Below, piece by piece: positions 26,995 through 36,028 of a stretch of 64,000 nucleotides of DNA. The notes under the pieces are model-generated. The model had not been told where the DNA came from. It saw only the letters and a list, made by a program, of their open reading frames with translations, and did no database searches. This DNA is from Flavobacterium sharifuzzamanii (lineage in GTDB: Bacteria > Bacteroidota > Bacteroidia > Flavobacteriales > Flavobacteriaceae), in the NCBI RefSeq assembly GCF_003254585.1, contig NZ_QJGZ01000040.1, forward strand, positions 248,001 through 312,000. Reading direction: 5' to 3'. Each line of letters starts with the position of its first letter. Positions within the stretch are counted from its first letter, which is position 1. Both the position numbers and the translations under genes were made by a program.

Positions 26995-27525
26995 ATGCTT
27001 AAAATTCGACCAATTCAAGACATAAAAAGGCAACTTTTATTAAATAAACAAACTGTTAGAAACTTTCCAAAATCGGTTTCTTTTAAGTTTGATGTATTGT
27101 ATCAAGAGACTGTAACTCAAATAAAGACCATTGAAATTTCATCTGAATGTATTTTGTTTGATAGTGTAGAATCATATAATGTTACAAGGGAATTTTCAGA
27201 TTCAGATTATTGGTCGGAAGAAGCAAAAGAAGAAATAAACAAAATTTGGTTTTTTGGTGCAAATGGGCAGAGTGATTTTTGGCTATTTGATGATGAAAAT
27301 AAAGTTTATTTCTATGATCATGAATATGAAGAAATGTGTTTTAAAAACTTTACCGATTTAGGGTTGAATTTTGAAAAATGGTTACAGTATTCATGTCTCA
27401 ATAAACAGCTTGACGAAGTCTATGAAAAAGAAGGCGAAATAAGTGAAGAAATAAAAAATGATTACAAAGAAAAATTAAAAGAATTAAGCGGTCTATTATC
27501 AAAAAAATATCCTTTTGAGATATAG
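26995..27525 (+). CDS. Probable SUKH-type immunity protein
   Basis: A 176-residue soluble protein. The segment WFFGANGQSDFWLFDDENKVYFYDHEYEE (near 83-112), followed by FTDLGLNFEKWLQ, has the strand-turn-strand and terminal helix pattern of the SMI1/KNR4 C-terminal half. The N-terminal half is divergent and lacks the LPxxYKxFL-type helix. The last 40 residues are a charged helix. I assign it to the SUKH superfamily with moderate confidence. It lies 17 bases after a clearer SUKH gene and is surely cotranscribed with it. Confidence 0.55.
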   Translation: MLKIRPIQDIKRQLLLNKQTVRNFPKSVSFKFDVLYQETVTQIKTIEISSECILFDSVESYNVTREFSDSDYWSEEAKEEINKIWFFGANGQSDFWLFDDENKVYFYDHEYEEMCFKNFTDLGLNFEKWLQYSCLNKQLDEVYEKEGEISEEIKNDYKEKLKELSGLLSKKYPFEI

Positions 27526-27550
27526 GTTACCGAAAAAGGAATAAAGTATA

Positions 27551-28900
27551 ATGAGAGAATTAAATTATTTAGTAAAAATAGAAGGCAACGAATCGCTTTT
27601 AGAAAAATTCATTGAAGCGATTGATAATAATACCATTAAAATTGATAAAGCATACCCCAATCCGTACGTATTAGATTCGGGTGAAAAATTTCTGCTATCA
27701 CCCATAATTGAATATTTTTTTCAAACAAGACCTTTCTCAAAAGAATTTTACATTTCATTTGTTGAAAAACTAAGAAAGCTTACTGGATTTGATAGTTATC
27801 GTTATGCATTAGGATTGCAAGCTGAGGAATTGGTTTTTAAAAGTTTTGAAAGAGTAAAAAAAGGCAAATACAAGATTTTTATACCCAAAACGAAAGAAGA
27901 GCTACCGAAACCTATATTGACAGAAGAACAAAAAGAGCTCTTAAGTTTTATATGTTATATCGCTGTCTCACATATTAAATATGGGCCAAGTTATGCCACA
28001 GTTACGGCAAATGAGTATTTTGATGTCGTGACCGAATTAGGCTCTGATGAAGTAGAACAACTTAAGAAAAACGGAACTGGAAAAATTCCAAAAGAGTTAA
28101 CAGAATACAAAGACAAAGATTTTGTAGGTAAAGCAAATGATGTTTTTGCTAAAATAAGTCTTAAACTGATTACCGAAACAGAAGAAAGCTACGCAAAAGC
28201 ATTAAACTTCGTTAACAATCTTCTAAAATCTGATTTTCCTAAAAGTTTCGAAATTAGTTTTTCTTCGAAAGGAAAAGAATTGCTTCCAATAAAGGGGCTC
28301 CCAAAATGCGGACAAAATTATTTTTTCGCTGGAGCAGTAAAATATCCAAATCTGCATAAAAGCATTTTAGAATATATTGATCTAACTAAAAAGAAATACG
28401 AATGGTACACCAATCTTGAAGCTGAAAATTGTGCAATGCCTTCAACTTTTGCTGTTTTTGCTTTAGGATTGCAAGACGAAAAATATTTTGATGTACTAAT
28501 CGATTATTATCAAACAATTGATGGCGAACATCAGTCTATCCAGCAGAAATTTACGCCAGTTTTTCTGGAGAAATTTGGAATAAACGAAAAATCAATTAAA
28601 GTTTATATCAATGCTGTTTTATCCATGCAAGAACATCCGCATAATAAGGTTTTCACGTCTTATTTTACAAATGAAAATAGCTTGAAGTTACTATTGGATA
28701 GTAAAGAGAATTTTGTTTCGTATTATTTTACTGAAGAAGATTTAAAAGAATATTCAGAAAGTGGCACTAATGTTCAGGAAATGGCTAATTATTGCTGGGA
28801 AGGTGTAATCTATACAACATTTGGCGAGAAAAAGAACTTTACTAAAATTAGCAAGCAGCTTACAGATTCAGAAAGAGAAATTTTTGAAAAACTTTTGTAG
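27551..28900 (+). CDS. Uncharacterised 449-residue protein in the immunity-like operon
   Basis: A soluble, mostly helical protein with no signal peptide or membrane segment. I do not recognise it firmly; it may belong to the DUF6138 family. Visible features are an internal polar loop (IPKTKEELPKP, about 118-128), a stretch of helices from about 190 to 330 with conserved-looking NCAMPSTFAVFALGLQDEKYFD, and a C-terminal cap NYCWEGVIYTTFGE. It may be a large immunity or accessory protein for a toxin system, judged only from its position between SUKH-type genes and another immunity-like gene. Confidence 0.5.
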   Translation: MRELNYLVKIEGNESLLEKFIEAIDNNTIKIDKAYPNPYVLDSGEKFLLSPIIEYFFQTRPFSKEFYISFVEKLRKLTGFDSYRYALGLQAEELVFKSFERVKKGKYKIFIPKTKEELPKPILTEEQKELLSFICYIAVSHIKYGPSYATVTANEYFDVVTELGSDEVEQLKKNGTGKIPKELTEYKDKDFVGKANDVFAKISLKLITETEESYAKALNFVNNLLKSDFPKSFEISFSSKGKELLPIKGLPKCGQNYFFAGAVKYPNLHKSILEYIDLTKKKYEWYTNLEAENCAMPSTFAVFALGLQDEKYFDVLIDYYQTIDGEHQSIQQKFTPVFLEKFGINEKSIKVYINAVLSMQEHPHNKVFTSYFTNENSLKLLLDSKENFVSYYFTEEDLKEYSESGTNVQEMANYCWEGVIYTTFGEKKNFTKISKQLTDSEREIFEKLL

Positions 28901-28909
28901 TGAAGCCTT

Positions 28910-29566
28910 ATGAATAGACAAATACAAATCGATGAACTCAACAATAACACTTTCTTTTGGAAGTATTATTTCTGTTGGTCAAGAGGCTATGATGAAAAAG
29001 AAGAACTCAATATTGATGAGGTTTTGGAAGTTGTAGAAACTAATGAAACTGAAGCTTATGAATGGGAATGGAAGTTTTTCAATCAGAATGATATAGAAGA
29101 AAACCCTAGATATGTTGCGGGTAAAATAAATGATGGTTTAAGTTACGCAATTGAATTTGCTGAATATGAAATCAACTTTTTTCTTAATGATATTTATATT
29201 GGCAATCTAGGTGGACATTTTGAAGCTTGGTTTTTTACTTTGGATGAATTATTAGCTTTTGAAAAATATCCAAATCTGTTTCTTCTTTTTCTTCCGATGA
29301 CAGGAATACAAGAAATTGAAAAAGCTATTTTAAAACCTATGATTGTAAAACATTTAAATGCAATTCCAAAGTTTGAAACACATTCAGAATATATTTCAGA
29401 TTGCATTTTAAATGGTTTAATGATGCAGTCCTCATTTTTGGAAATAAAAGATATTGGATTGACAAATGCTGAAAATCATAGCGTAAGAAATATAACAGAT
29501 TACCCACGCTACAAAGAAGAGGTAACACTATTAAATAAAATTTTGCTTTCCTTTATAAATGAGTAA
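28910..29566 (+). CDS. Uncharacterised immunity-like protein
   Basis: A 218-residue, acidic, aromatic-rich soluble protein. The N-terminal half carries several tryptophans (FFWKYYFCWSRGYD, YEWEWKFFN), and the core contains GNLGGHFEAWFFTLDELLAFE at about 102-122, a strand-helix pattern common in small alpha/beta immunity proteins. I cannot name the family with confidence. It is the last gene of the four-gene unit, starting 9 bases after the previous stop codon. The gap after it (29567-29700) contains only decayed repeat-like sequence and the next promoter. Confidence 0.5.
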   Translation: MNRQIQIDELNNNTFFWKYYFCWSRGYDEKEELNIDEVLEVVETNETEAYEWEWKFFNQNDIEENPRYVAGKINDGLSYAIEFAEYEINFFLNDIYIGNLGGHFEAWFFTLDELLAFEKYPNLFLLFLPMTGIQEIEKAILKPMIVKHLNAIPKFETHSEYISDCILNGLMMQSSFLEIKDIGLTNAENHSVRNITDYPRYKEEVTLLNKILLSFINE

Positions 29567-29659
29567 CAATAGGCAACTTTGTTCCTTTGCAACTCTGGAC
29601 CTTTGCGCCTTGCCACACTCATTAAACTTTCATTAACAAAAACTAATTTATCATTATTT

Positions 29660-29667
29660 TATATTTG
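29660..29667 (+). promoter_or_regulatory. Minus-7 element of the thioredoxin-fold gene pair
   Basis: TATATTTG matches TAnnTTTG exactly, 33 bases before the start codon at 29701. A good TTG is not seen at the usual spacing. Confidence 0.45.
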
Positions 29668-29700
29668 TAGGAAACAAATTAATTCTAAAGCATTCTTCTC

Positions 29701-30177
29701 ATGAAATTAAAGCCTTTTTTCTATTTATTTTTATTCAGTATTATTTCAGTTTCGGCTTATAGTCAGAATGTGAAACTTATAAATATTAATCAGCTTAATG
29801 AGAGAATCAAAAACGGAAAAGATAGTACTTATGTAGTTAACTTTTGGGCAACGTGGTGTGCGCCATGTATAAAAGAACTGCCGCATTTTGAGAAATTAGG
29901 AGCAGAGTATAAATCAGAAAAACTGGCTGTTTTATTGGTAAGTTTAGATTTTAAATCGAAACTAGAATCAAATGTGATTCCGTTTGTAAAAAGGAAAAAC
30001 TTAAAGAATGAAGTCTTCCTTTTAAACGAAAGTAATCCACAAGAGTTTATCGATAGAATAGATCCAAGCTGGTCGGGAAGTATTCCGGCAACGCTTTTTA
30101 TTAAAAACGACAAGCGAAAATTTGTCGAAAGCGAATTTACCTACGAACAATTATTAACTGAATATAAAAAACTGTAA
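29701..30177 (+). CDS. TlpA-like thiol-disulfide oxidoreductase
   Basis: A 158-residue exported thioredoxin-fold protein. A signal peptide covers about 1-22, and the active site is C53-A-P-C56 in VVNFWATWCAPCIKELPHFEKL. The cis-proline region reads SIPATLFI near 135. The CAPC motif and export signal fit periplasmic reductases used in cytochrome maturation or envelope repair in Bacteroidota. It is separated by 6 bases from a second exported thioredoxin-fold gene, so the two should be cotranscribed. Confidence 0.85.
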   Translation: MKLKPFFYLFLFSIISVSAYSQNVKLININQLNERIKNGKDSTYVVNFWATWCAPCIKELPHFEKLGAEYKSEKLAVLLVSLDFKSKLESNVIPFVKRKNLKNEVFLLNESNPQEFIDRIDPSWSGSIPATLFIKNDKRKFVESEFTYEQLLTEYKKL

Positions 30178-30183
30178 ACCATT

Positions 30184-30798
30184 ATGAAAAAAATAATCTT
30201 ATTACTAGCATTAGCATTTTCTGCTTTTCTATCTCACGCGCAAAATGCTGTAACACTTAAAGCGGGCGATGCAGCTCCAGATTTCAAATTGAAAAATGTA
30301 GATAACAAAGATGTTTCTTTCGGAACTTTTAAAGATGCAAAAGGATATATTGTAGTTTTTACCTGCAATACTTGTCCTTACGCAGTCGGATACGAACAAA
30401 GAATTATCGATTTGGATAAAAAATTCAAATCGCAAGGATATCCTGTAATTGCAATTAACCCAAACGATCCAGAAGCTTCTAACGCTGATACTTTTGCAAA
30501 AATGCAAGATTTGGCAAAAGACAAAAAATATCCTTTCCCATATTTATTTGACCCGGGACAAAAAATTACAGATGAATATGGTGCAAAACGTACGCCTCAC
30601 ATCTTTATCGTTTCTAAAACTTCAAAAGGAAATGTGGTAGAATATGTTGGAGCAATCGATAATGATCCAGAAGGGAATAATCCTCAGAAAATAAAATATG
30701 CTGAAGATGTAATCGCATCATTAAAAAGCGGACAGAAACCAGCAATTACACAAACCAAAGAAATTGGCTGTACGGTAAAAAGAAAAGCAAAAGCTTAA
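30184..30798 (+). CDS. Exported redoxin (AhpC/TSA-like thioredoxin family)
   Basis: A 204-residue protein with a signal peptide (about 1-20) and a redoxin domain opening AGDAAPDFKLKNVDNKDVSF. The redox motif is C61-N-T-C64 within VVFTCNTCPYAVGYEQR, and RTPHIFIV carries the cis-proline near 140. A third cysteine lies close to the C-terminus (IGCTVKRK). The CNTCP variant is typical of a Bacteroidota group annotated as thioredoxin family proteins, probably periplasmic thiol peroxidases or reductases. It is paired with the TlpA-like gene upstream. Confidence 0.83.
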   Translation: MKKIILLLALAFSAFLSHAQNAVTLKAGDAAPDFKLKNVDNKDVSFGTFKDAKGYIVVFTCNTCPYAVGYEQRIIDLDKKFKSQGYPVIAINPNDPEASNADTFAKMQDLAKDKKYPFPYLFDPGQKITDEYGAKRTPHIFIVSKTSKGNVVEYVGAIDNDPEGNNPQKIKYAEDVIASLKSGQKPAITQTKEIGCTVKRKAKA

Positions 30799-30803
30799 GT
30801 TTT

Positions 30804-30872
30804 TTGTTTCAGGTTTTAAGTTTCATGTTTTATTCCGTTGCGTTTAACTTGAAACCTGAAACCTGAAACAAA
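30804..30872. repeat. Inverted repeat, GAAACCTGAAAC family
   Basis: A left arm (30804-30825, TTGTTTCAGGTTTTAAGTTT) pairs with a right arm (30851-30872, containing GAAACCTGAAAC). It belongs with the shorter copy at 13879-13926 and lies just after the redoxin stop codon. Confidence 0.6.
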
Positions 30873-30887
30873 AAAATAATAAAACAC

Positions 30888-30915
30888 AAACGCCCCAAAT
30901 ATGGGGCGTTTTTTT
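30888..30915. terminator. Bidirectional terminator
   Basis: AAACGCCCC (30888-30896) and GGGGCGTTTTTTT (30903-30915) around a 6-base loop, between convergent redoxin and sugar dehydrogenase genes. Confidence 0.9.
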
Positions 30916-30936
30916 GGCATGTATAGATGAACAAGT

Positions 30937-32166
30937 TTACTTTTTATCTATTCTATAAAGTCTTCCTTGATCGGTAACGGCGTATAATGCTTCATCTTTT
31001 CCTTGTGTAATATCTCTAAATCTTTGTCCTTCTCCTGCCAATAATCTTTCTTCTCCAGCTACTTTATTGTCTTTAAAAGCTAAACGCACAATGTGCATAC
31101 CGCTCAAAGCACTAATAAAAAGATTATTTTGCCATTCTGGAATACGGTTTCCTGCATAAAATGTCATACCACTTGGTGACACTACAGGATCCCAATAATA
31201 AACTGGCTGTTCCATTCCAGTTTGCTGCGTAATACCTTCACCAATTTTCGTACCACTATATTCAATTCCGTAAGTAATTGTTGGCCAGCCATAATTTGCT
31301 CCAGCTTTAATTCTGTTAATTTCGTCACCACCTCTTGGGCCATGTTCACTTTGCCATAATTCACCAGTTGTTGGATGCATAGCCAATCCTTGCGGATTTC
31401 TATGTCCGATGGTATAAAGTTCTGGTAAAGCTCCAGTTTGAGTAAAAGCAGGGTTTCCTGGTGCTGCTTGTCCGCTTGTGGTAATGTGTACAATTTTGCC
31501 TAAGCTGCTTGTTACTGATTGAGCCAACGGACGAGTTTCCAGAACCGATCTTTCGCCAATGCTTACAAATAGATTTCCAGATTTATCAAATAAAACTCGG
31601 CCTCCGTAATGTAGTGTGCTTGCATTTGGTGTATTCGAACGATAGATTACCGTTGTATTTTCAATTGCTTTTTCATCGTCTGAAATTCTACCTTTCGCGA
31701 CAGCGGTAATATTTCCGCCAGCAACAACTTCAGAGAATACCCAATAAATCATTCGGTTTGTAGCAAATGCGGGGTCAAGGCAAATTCCAAGTAATCCACC
31801 TTGACTATCAGGATTAACGGCAGGAACGCCAGTTAAGGCATTACTGATAACACCTGCTTGGGTTACGATTTTAATTTTGCCTGCTTTTTCTGTTACAAGC
31901 AGACGTCCATCTGGGAGATAGGCTACTCCCCAAGGAGCGCTTAAACCGCTGGTGATTACTTTTGATTCAATCTCGGTGGTAGTTTGAATGCTTCCTGCTC
32001 GTGTCTGTCCTGCAAATGCTGGCTTATAAGCAGTGTTTGCTGTTCCTGTTTCTACAGGAGGCCCTGTTGGGCCTGGATCTGTGCCTCCGTCAGTATTGTC
32101 GTTATTAGAGCAGCCGACTAAAGTAAGAATTCCAGCAAGAAGAAATATACTTTTTTGAATTATCAT
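30937..32166 (-). CDS. PQQ-type glucose/sorbosone dehydrogenase lipoprotein
   Basis: A 409-residue member of the soluble glucose/sorbosone dehydrogenase (GSDH) family, six-bladed beta-propellers that use pyrroloquinoline quinone. A lipoprotein signal ends at C19 (LTLVGC), and a Gly/Pro-rich linker follows. Family motifs include GLSAPWGVAYLPDGRLLVTEKAGKI near 72-97, the first substrate-site histidine in TLHYGGRVLFD, IGHRNPQGLAMHPTTGELWQSEHGPRGGDE near 255-280, and NYGWPTITYG. Known members oxidise aldoses or inositol-type polyols at the outer face of the cell. Nothing nearby supplies PQQ synthesis. It is monocistronic. Confidence 0.83.
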   Translation of the reverse strand: MIIQKSIFLLAGILTLVGCSNNDNTDGGTDPGPTGPPVETGTANTAYKPAFAGQTRAGSIQTTTEIESKVITSGLSAPWGVAYLPDGRLLVTEKAGKIKIVTQAGVISNALTGVPAVNPDSQGGLLGICLDPAFATNRMIYWVFSEVVAGGNITAVAKGRISDDEKAIENTTVIYRSNTPNASTLHYGGRVLFDKSGNLFVSIGERSVLETRPLAQSVTSSLGKIVHITTSGQAAPGNPAFTQTGALPELYTIGHRNPQGLAMHPTTGELWQSEHGPRGGDEINRIKAGANYGWPTITYGIEYSGTKIGEGITQQTGMEQPVYYWDPVVSPSGMTFYAGNRIPEWQNNLFISALSGMHIVRLAFKDNKVAGEERLLAGEGQRFRDITQGKDEALYAVTDQGRLYRIDKK

Positions 32167-32481
32167 AATGCTTTCATTTTAATGGTTAAAATTAAACATT
32201 GCATTATCGAACATTTCGAAAGTGAATATTATAAGTAGAGATTCAGTAAAGTTGAAATGGTCAGTTTCAAATGAATGCTCTGTTTTTTCAATTAAGAATG
32301 CCTAAATGCTTATGCCATTTTATTTGAAGTAGCAGAATTTCAAAAACAGAAATTAAACTTCTTTTGGAAAAGCATTTAGTGGGACATGCCTAATTGGAAC
32401 GGCAAATTGTTATAAAATATTGCCAATAAGAACTGTATTGTCTTTTTCTTAGCGGAAATTTAACATTCAATATTTTAAAAG
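32167..32481. other. Non-coding gap upstream of the sugar dehydrogenase
   Basis: This gap of about 315 bases lies between the dehydrogenase start and the terminator of the DUF3861 gene. It contains CTAAATGCTT near 32312 and its complement AAGCATTTAG near 32372, a weak inverted repeat that may be a decayed element. No reading frame, RNA gene or clear promoter was seen. Confidence 0.3.
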
Positions 32482-32503
32482 AAATAAGGCTGAGGCCTTA
32501 TTT
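32482..32503 (-). terminator. Terminator of the LytS/LytTR operon
   Basis: AAATAAGGC (32482-32490), loop TGAG, GCCTTATTT (32495-32503), located just downstream of the last gene of the leftward operon. Confidence 0.7.
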
Positions 32504-32515
32504 TTAAAGAAGATT

Positions 32516-32809
32516 TTAAAGACTTTTTAATTTTTTCATAAAGACTGGAAAAACTTCATTTAATTCTTCAAAAAGCGGATTTTTTCTATTTTTTAATTTG
32601 ATTTCGGTAAATAATTTTAAGCCTAAAGCAAACTGAACAGCTTCTGATTCATTTGCAAAAATGTTCTTAGCTTTTATCTTTTCAATGATTCCAAAAATTT
32701 CGTCGTGATTATCAAATTCAATTCCGAGTTCTTTTGCTGGTTCGGTTTCACCATTTGCGTATTCCTTAAGACTTAAAGTAAGGTAATATTTGTTTGATCT
32801 TTTTTCCAT
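32516..32809 (-). CDS. DUF3861 family protein
   Basis: A 97-residue soluble protein. The pattern KRSNKYYLTLSLKEYANGE, then NHDEIFGIIEKIKAKN, EAVQFALGLKLFTEI and RKNPLFEELNEVFPVFMKKLK corresponds to the DUF3861 family, for which no function is established. It begins 18 bases after the LytTR response regulator gene and is followed by a terminator, so it is the third gene of a kinase-regulator-DUF3861 operon. Confidence 0.7.
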   Translation of the reverse strand: MEKRSNKYYLTLSLKEYANGETEPAKELGIEFDNHDEIFGIIEKIKAKNIFANESEAVQFALGLKLFTEIKLKNRKNPLFEELNEVFPVFMKKLKSL

Positions 32810-32827
32810 GATTTTTGTATTCTAATT

Positions 32828-33559
32828 TTATTTAAGCCATTTATCGACCAGTGTTTTAAAGGCTTCTTTATATTGCTCGCCAACTGTTATTTCTATTTTA
32901 TCAATAAAAATGGAGTTTTTGCTGATGGCGCTTATTTTATCTAATGAAACAATGAAAGAACGATGTACACGCATAAATTTAGACGAAGGCAGTTTTTCTT
33001 CTAGAGCTTTTAGCGAAATCAGAGACATTAAGGCTTTCTGAGAATCTTCAAGATGTACTTTTACATAATCTTTCAGACTTTCAATGTAAGTGATGTCTTT
33101 TAGTGAAATTCTGACCCATTGATATTCTACCTTCAAGAAAATAAATTCGTCATCTGCGGTAATAGTAGTAAACGTATTATTGGCTTCTTCAGCCAATTGT
33201 AAAACTTTACTTGAAGCACGCAGAAATTCTTCATAGCTAAAAGGTTTTAAAAGATAATCTACAGCATTTACTTTGTAACCTTCAATAGCATAATGATTAT
33301 AAGCGGTAGTAAAAATGATTTTTGGCAATGGTCCAGCTTGATCTTGTATTAATCTTGCCAATTCCATTCCGCTTAAATTGGGCATATTAATATCCAAAAA
33401 AACAACATCTGGTTTTGTTTCCCTGATAAGTCCCAAGGCATCAACAGCATTGTCGCAAGTAGAAATTAATTCTAAAAACGGAGTCTGTTCTATAAAGGTT
33501 TCTACCAGTCTTAAAGCCAACGGTTCGTCATCTACTGCTATACATTTTAATACTGTCAT
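32828..33559 (-). CDS. LytTR-family response regulator
   Basis: A 243-residue two-component response regulator. The receiver domain (about 3-120) has its acidic pair at D10-D11, the phosphoacceptor at D56 in DVVFLDINMP, and a lysine in YLLKPF. The LytTR DNA-binding domain (about 140-243) shows IKDYVKVHL-like and MRVHRSFIV motifs (here YIESLKDYVKVHLED and FMRVHRSFIVSLDKI). Its start codon overlaps the kinase stop by 4 bases, indicating translational coupling. The likely target is the divergently encoded efflux pump, inferred from position. Confidence 0.92.
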   Translation of the reverse strand: MTVLKCIAVDDEPLALRLVETFIEQTPFLELISTCDNAVDALGLIRETKPDVVFLDINMPNLSGMELARLIQDQAGPLPKIIFTTAYNHYAIEGYKVNAVDYLLKPFSYEEFLRASSKVLQLAEEANNTFTTITADDEFIFLKVEYQWVRISLKDITYIESLKDYVKVHLEDSQKALMSLISLKALEEKLPSSKFMRVHRSFIVSLDKISAISKNSIFIDKIEITVGEQYKEAFKTLVDKWLK

Positions 33560-34602
33560 TGCTCTAAATTTATCTTCAACTTAATTTTATATGTTCCGTG
33601 ATCGGTAACTCCAAAAGAAATAAAATGCTGATTCGGATAAATCAATTGCAGTCTTCGTTTGGTGTTGGTTAAACCAATTCCGCCTACATCAGAAACTGTT
33701 GTTTTTTCAAAGTAAGTATTTTCAACTTCAAATTCCAGTTCGCTTCCATTTTGCGTAAGCTTAATGTAGATCTCGCTTTTATCAGTAGCATGAACGCCAT
33801 GTTTAAAAGCATTTTCTACTAAAGGTAGCAATAACATTGGAACAATTGGGTAATCATGTATTTTTTCAGGAATATCTGTTGTAATAGTCAGTTTGCTGTT
33901 GGCACGAAGTTTCATTAATGCAATGAAATCTCTCATAAACTCAGCTTCTTTCAGCAGCGTTGTTTTCTCTTCTGTGCTGTAAAGCAAATAACGCATCATT
34001 CGGCTCAAGGTGTGAAGCGCGTTTCGAGAATCTTCAATATCGGTGTAAGTAAGTGAATAAATGCTGTTAAGAGAATTAAAGAAAAAATGCGGATTGATTT
34101 GCGCCTTAAGCATTGCCAATTCGGCCATTGTTTTGTCTTGTTCCAGTTTTTGTTTGTGCAGTGCCGCTTTTTGCCAATGTTGCAACATAGCCCAGCTGGT
34201 TCCTATCCCTAAAACCAATAATGTCAAAGTAAAAACGTAGTTGTCGAAATAAGGATTTTTGTATTTTTTAAAACCAATGGCTTTCATAATCTGATTATGA
34301 AGATCGGTTTGTGAAGTGTAAAAATAAGCAATGAGCTGCATGGCAATTATAGCTGCAAACGCCCAAAGCAAAAAGAGTGAAGTATTGTCTTTTATGATGG
34401 TTTTAGGAACAACGAGTTTTGCTGTAGAATAAAAGACTACCATGAGTAAAAACAATATGATCGTCTGCCAGAGCCAGAATACTTGCGGAAGGACTACATT
34501 CCAGGTAAGTGGAATATAAAACAGCATAAGATACCCCAATAGAGACCAGCCAAGAATATGTAATCCGGTAAATAAATAAGGTCTGAAAATATTCGGTGTC
34601 AT
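33556..34602 (-). CDS. LytS-type sensor histidine kinase
   Basis: A 348-residue sensor kinase of the His_kinase (PF06580) group. Four membrane helices occupy about 10-32, 40-58, 76-96 and 122-142, with almost no extracytoplasmic domain. The phosphoacceptor is H172 in QINPHFFFNSLNSIYSL, and the ATPase part has LLLPLVENAFKHG and GGIGLTNTKRRL. Small-sensor kinases of this kind usually detect membrane or envelope state. It forms a pair with the overlapping LytTR regulator and is divergent from an RND pump across 266 bases. Confidence 0.92.
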   Translation of the reverse strand: MTPNIFRPYLFTGLHILGWSLLGYLMLFYIPLTWNVVLPQVFWLWQTIILFLLMVVFYSTAKLVVPKTIIKDNTSLFLLWAFAAIIAMQLIAYFYTSQTDLHNQIMKAIGFKKYKNPYFDNYVFTLTLLVLGIGTSWAMLQHWQKAALHKQKLEQDKTMAELAMLKAQINPHFFFNSLNSIYSLTYTDIEDSRNALHTLSRMMRYLLYSTEEKTTLLKEAEFMRDFIALMKLRANSKLTITTDIPEKIHDYPIVPMLLLPLVENAFKHGVHATDKSEIYIKLTQNGSELEFEVENTYFEKTTVSDVGGIGLTNTKRRLQLIYPNQHFISFGVTDHGTYKIKLKINLEQ

Positions 34603-34868
34603 TACAATTTATAATTTATATCGACAATATTACATTTTATTTGAATACAAATTTTCAGCAATCGCCAAAACGGGATTTAGAGTCTCTAAAAAGCGTTTTA
34701 GAGCCGATAAGATAAAAATTAAACAGTCGTTTAATATTTTGAAAAATTCCATCGGTTCTCATCTTATCTTTATCGATTGTCTCTTGCTGTTCGTCTATTT
34801 GAAAAATTTCGTGCGTTATATTTTATTTCTTTTGTTGACATATAATCGATAATTACACATTTTTCACA

Positions 34869-36023
34869 ATGAATAAGCAATCATTTTTAAGCATCCTCGC
34901 AGCATCACTTATTATCGCTTCTTGCGGTAAAAATGATAAATCGGCTCAAGCCGGAGGTGCGCCGCAGATTAAAGAATACAAGACTGTGACTTTACAGACA
35001 AAATCAGCGACATTAAACAGCGATTTTCCTGCTAGTATTCAAGGACAGCAAAACATAGAAATTCGCCCTAGAGTTGAAGGCTATATTGATAAAATTTTTG
35101 TTGATGAAGGTGCTGTAGTCAAAGCAGGACAGCCATTATTTAAAATCAGCGCTCCAGAATATGAGCAGCAAGTTCGTACTGCGACAGCAAGCATAAAAAG
35201 TGCGCAAGCAGAAGTAAGTACAGCAAAATTGGCTGTAAACAAAGTAAAACCATTGGTTGAAAAAGGAATTATCAGCAAATATGATTTAGAATCGGCTCAA
35301 TATACTTATGAGTCAGCTATGGCATCTTTAGCGCAAGCAAATGCAGCTTTAGTAAATGCTAAAGTCAATTTAGGATATACAACTGTAACAAGTCCGGTAA
35401 ATGGAGTTGTAGGTTCAATTCCTTTCCGTTTAGGAAGTTTGGTAAGTTCTAATACAGCAGAACCTTTAACAACAGTTTCAAGCATTGGAAATGTATACGC
35501 TTATTTCGCAATGAATGAAAAAGCTTTGCTGAATTTTACAAAAGACGCTGGAGCTTCATTAAACCAAAAAATAAAAAGCATGCCAGCAGTTTCTTTATTG
35601 CTTTCAGATGGTTCAGCTTATGATCAAAAAGGAAATATTGAAACCGTAAACGGATTAATCAATACTGAAACAGGTACAGTAAATTTTAGAGCACGTTTCC
35701 CAAATCCAAAAGGAATCATCAGAAGCGGAAGTAGTACTACAGTGCAAATTCCGAATTATGTTAAGGATGCCATTATAATTCCTCAAAGTGCCACATTTGA
35801 ACTTCAGGATAAGATGTTCGCAGTAGTCTTAGGGAAAGACGGTAAAACAAAAAATTCTAATATCACTGTACTTGAAAATACAGCTGGAAATTATTACGTG
35901 GTAACCAGCGGTTTGCAAGCGGGTGACCAAATCGTATTAGAAGGAGTGGCTTCTCTAAAAGAAGGAACTGAAATTAAAGCCCAAAATCAAAGCCCGGAAA
36001 CAGTTTACGCCGATTTAAAATAA
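34869..36023 (+). CDS. RND efflux periplasmic adaptor
   Basis: A 384-residue membrane-fusion protein of the AcrA/MexA type. A lipoprotein signal ends at C19 (LIIASC). The barrel-sandwich halves are visible as IEIRPRVEGYIDKIFVDEGAVVKAGQPLFKI (about 61-91) and VTSPVNGVVGSIPFRLGSLV (about 174-193). They flank a helical hairpin, and beta-barrel and membrane-proximal domains follow. It links the inner membrane pump to the outer membrane channel encoded downstream. The pump gene starts 5 bases after its stop codon. Cargo is unknown; homologues export antibiotics, dyes and bile-type compounds. Confidence 0.93.
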   Translation: MNKQSFLSILAASLIIASCGKNDKSAQAGGAPQIKEYKTVTLQTKSATLNSDFPASIQGQQNIEIRPRVEGYIDKIFVDEGAVVKAGQPLFKISAPEYEQQVRTATASIKSAQAEVSTAKLAVNKVKPLVEKGIISKYDLESAQYTYESAMASLAQANAALVNAKVNLGYTTVTSPVNGVVGSIPFRLGSLVSSNTAEPLTTVSSIGNVYAYFAMNEKALLNFTKDAGASLNQKIKSMPAVSLLLSDGSAYDQKGNIETVNGLINTETGTVNFRARFPNPKGIIRSGSSTTVQIPNYVKDAIIIPQSATFELQDKMFAVVLGKDGKTKNSNITVLENTAGNYYVVTSGLQAGDQIVLEGVASLKEGTEIKAQNQSPETVYADLK

Positions 36024-36028
36024 AAAAA

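Noticed and set aside
26282..29566. Complete polymorphic toxin locus
   Set aside because: Only immunity-like genes are visible; no Rhs, VgrG, LXG or T9SS-tailed toxin gene lies on either side.
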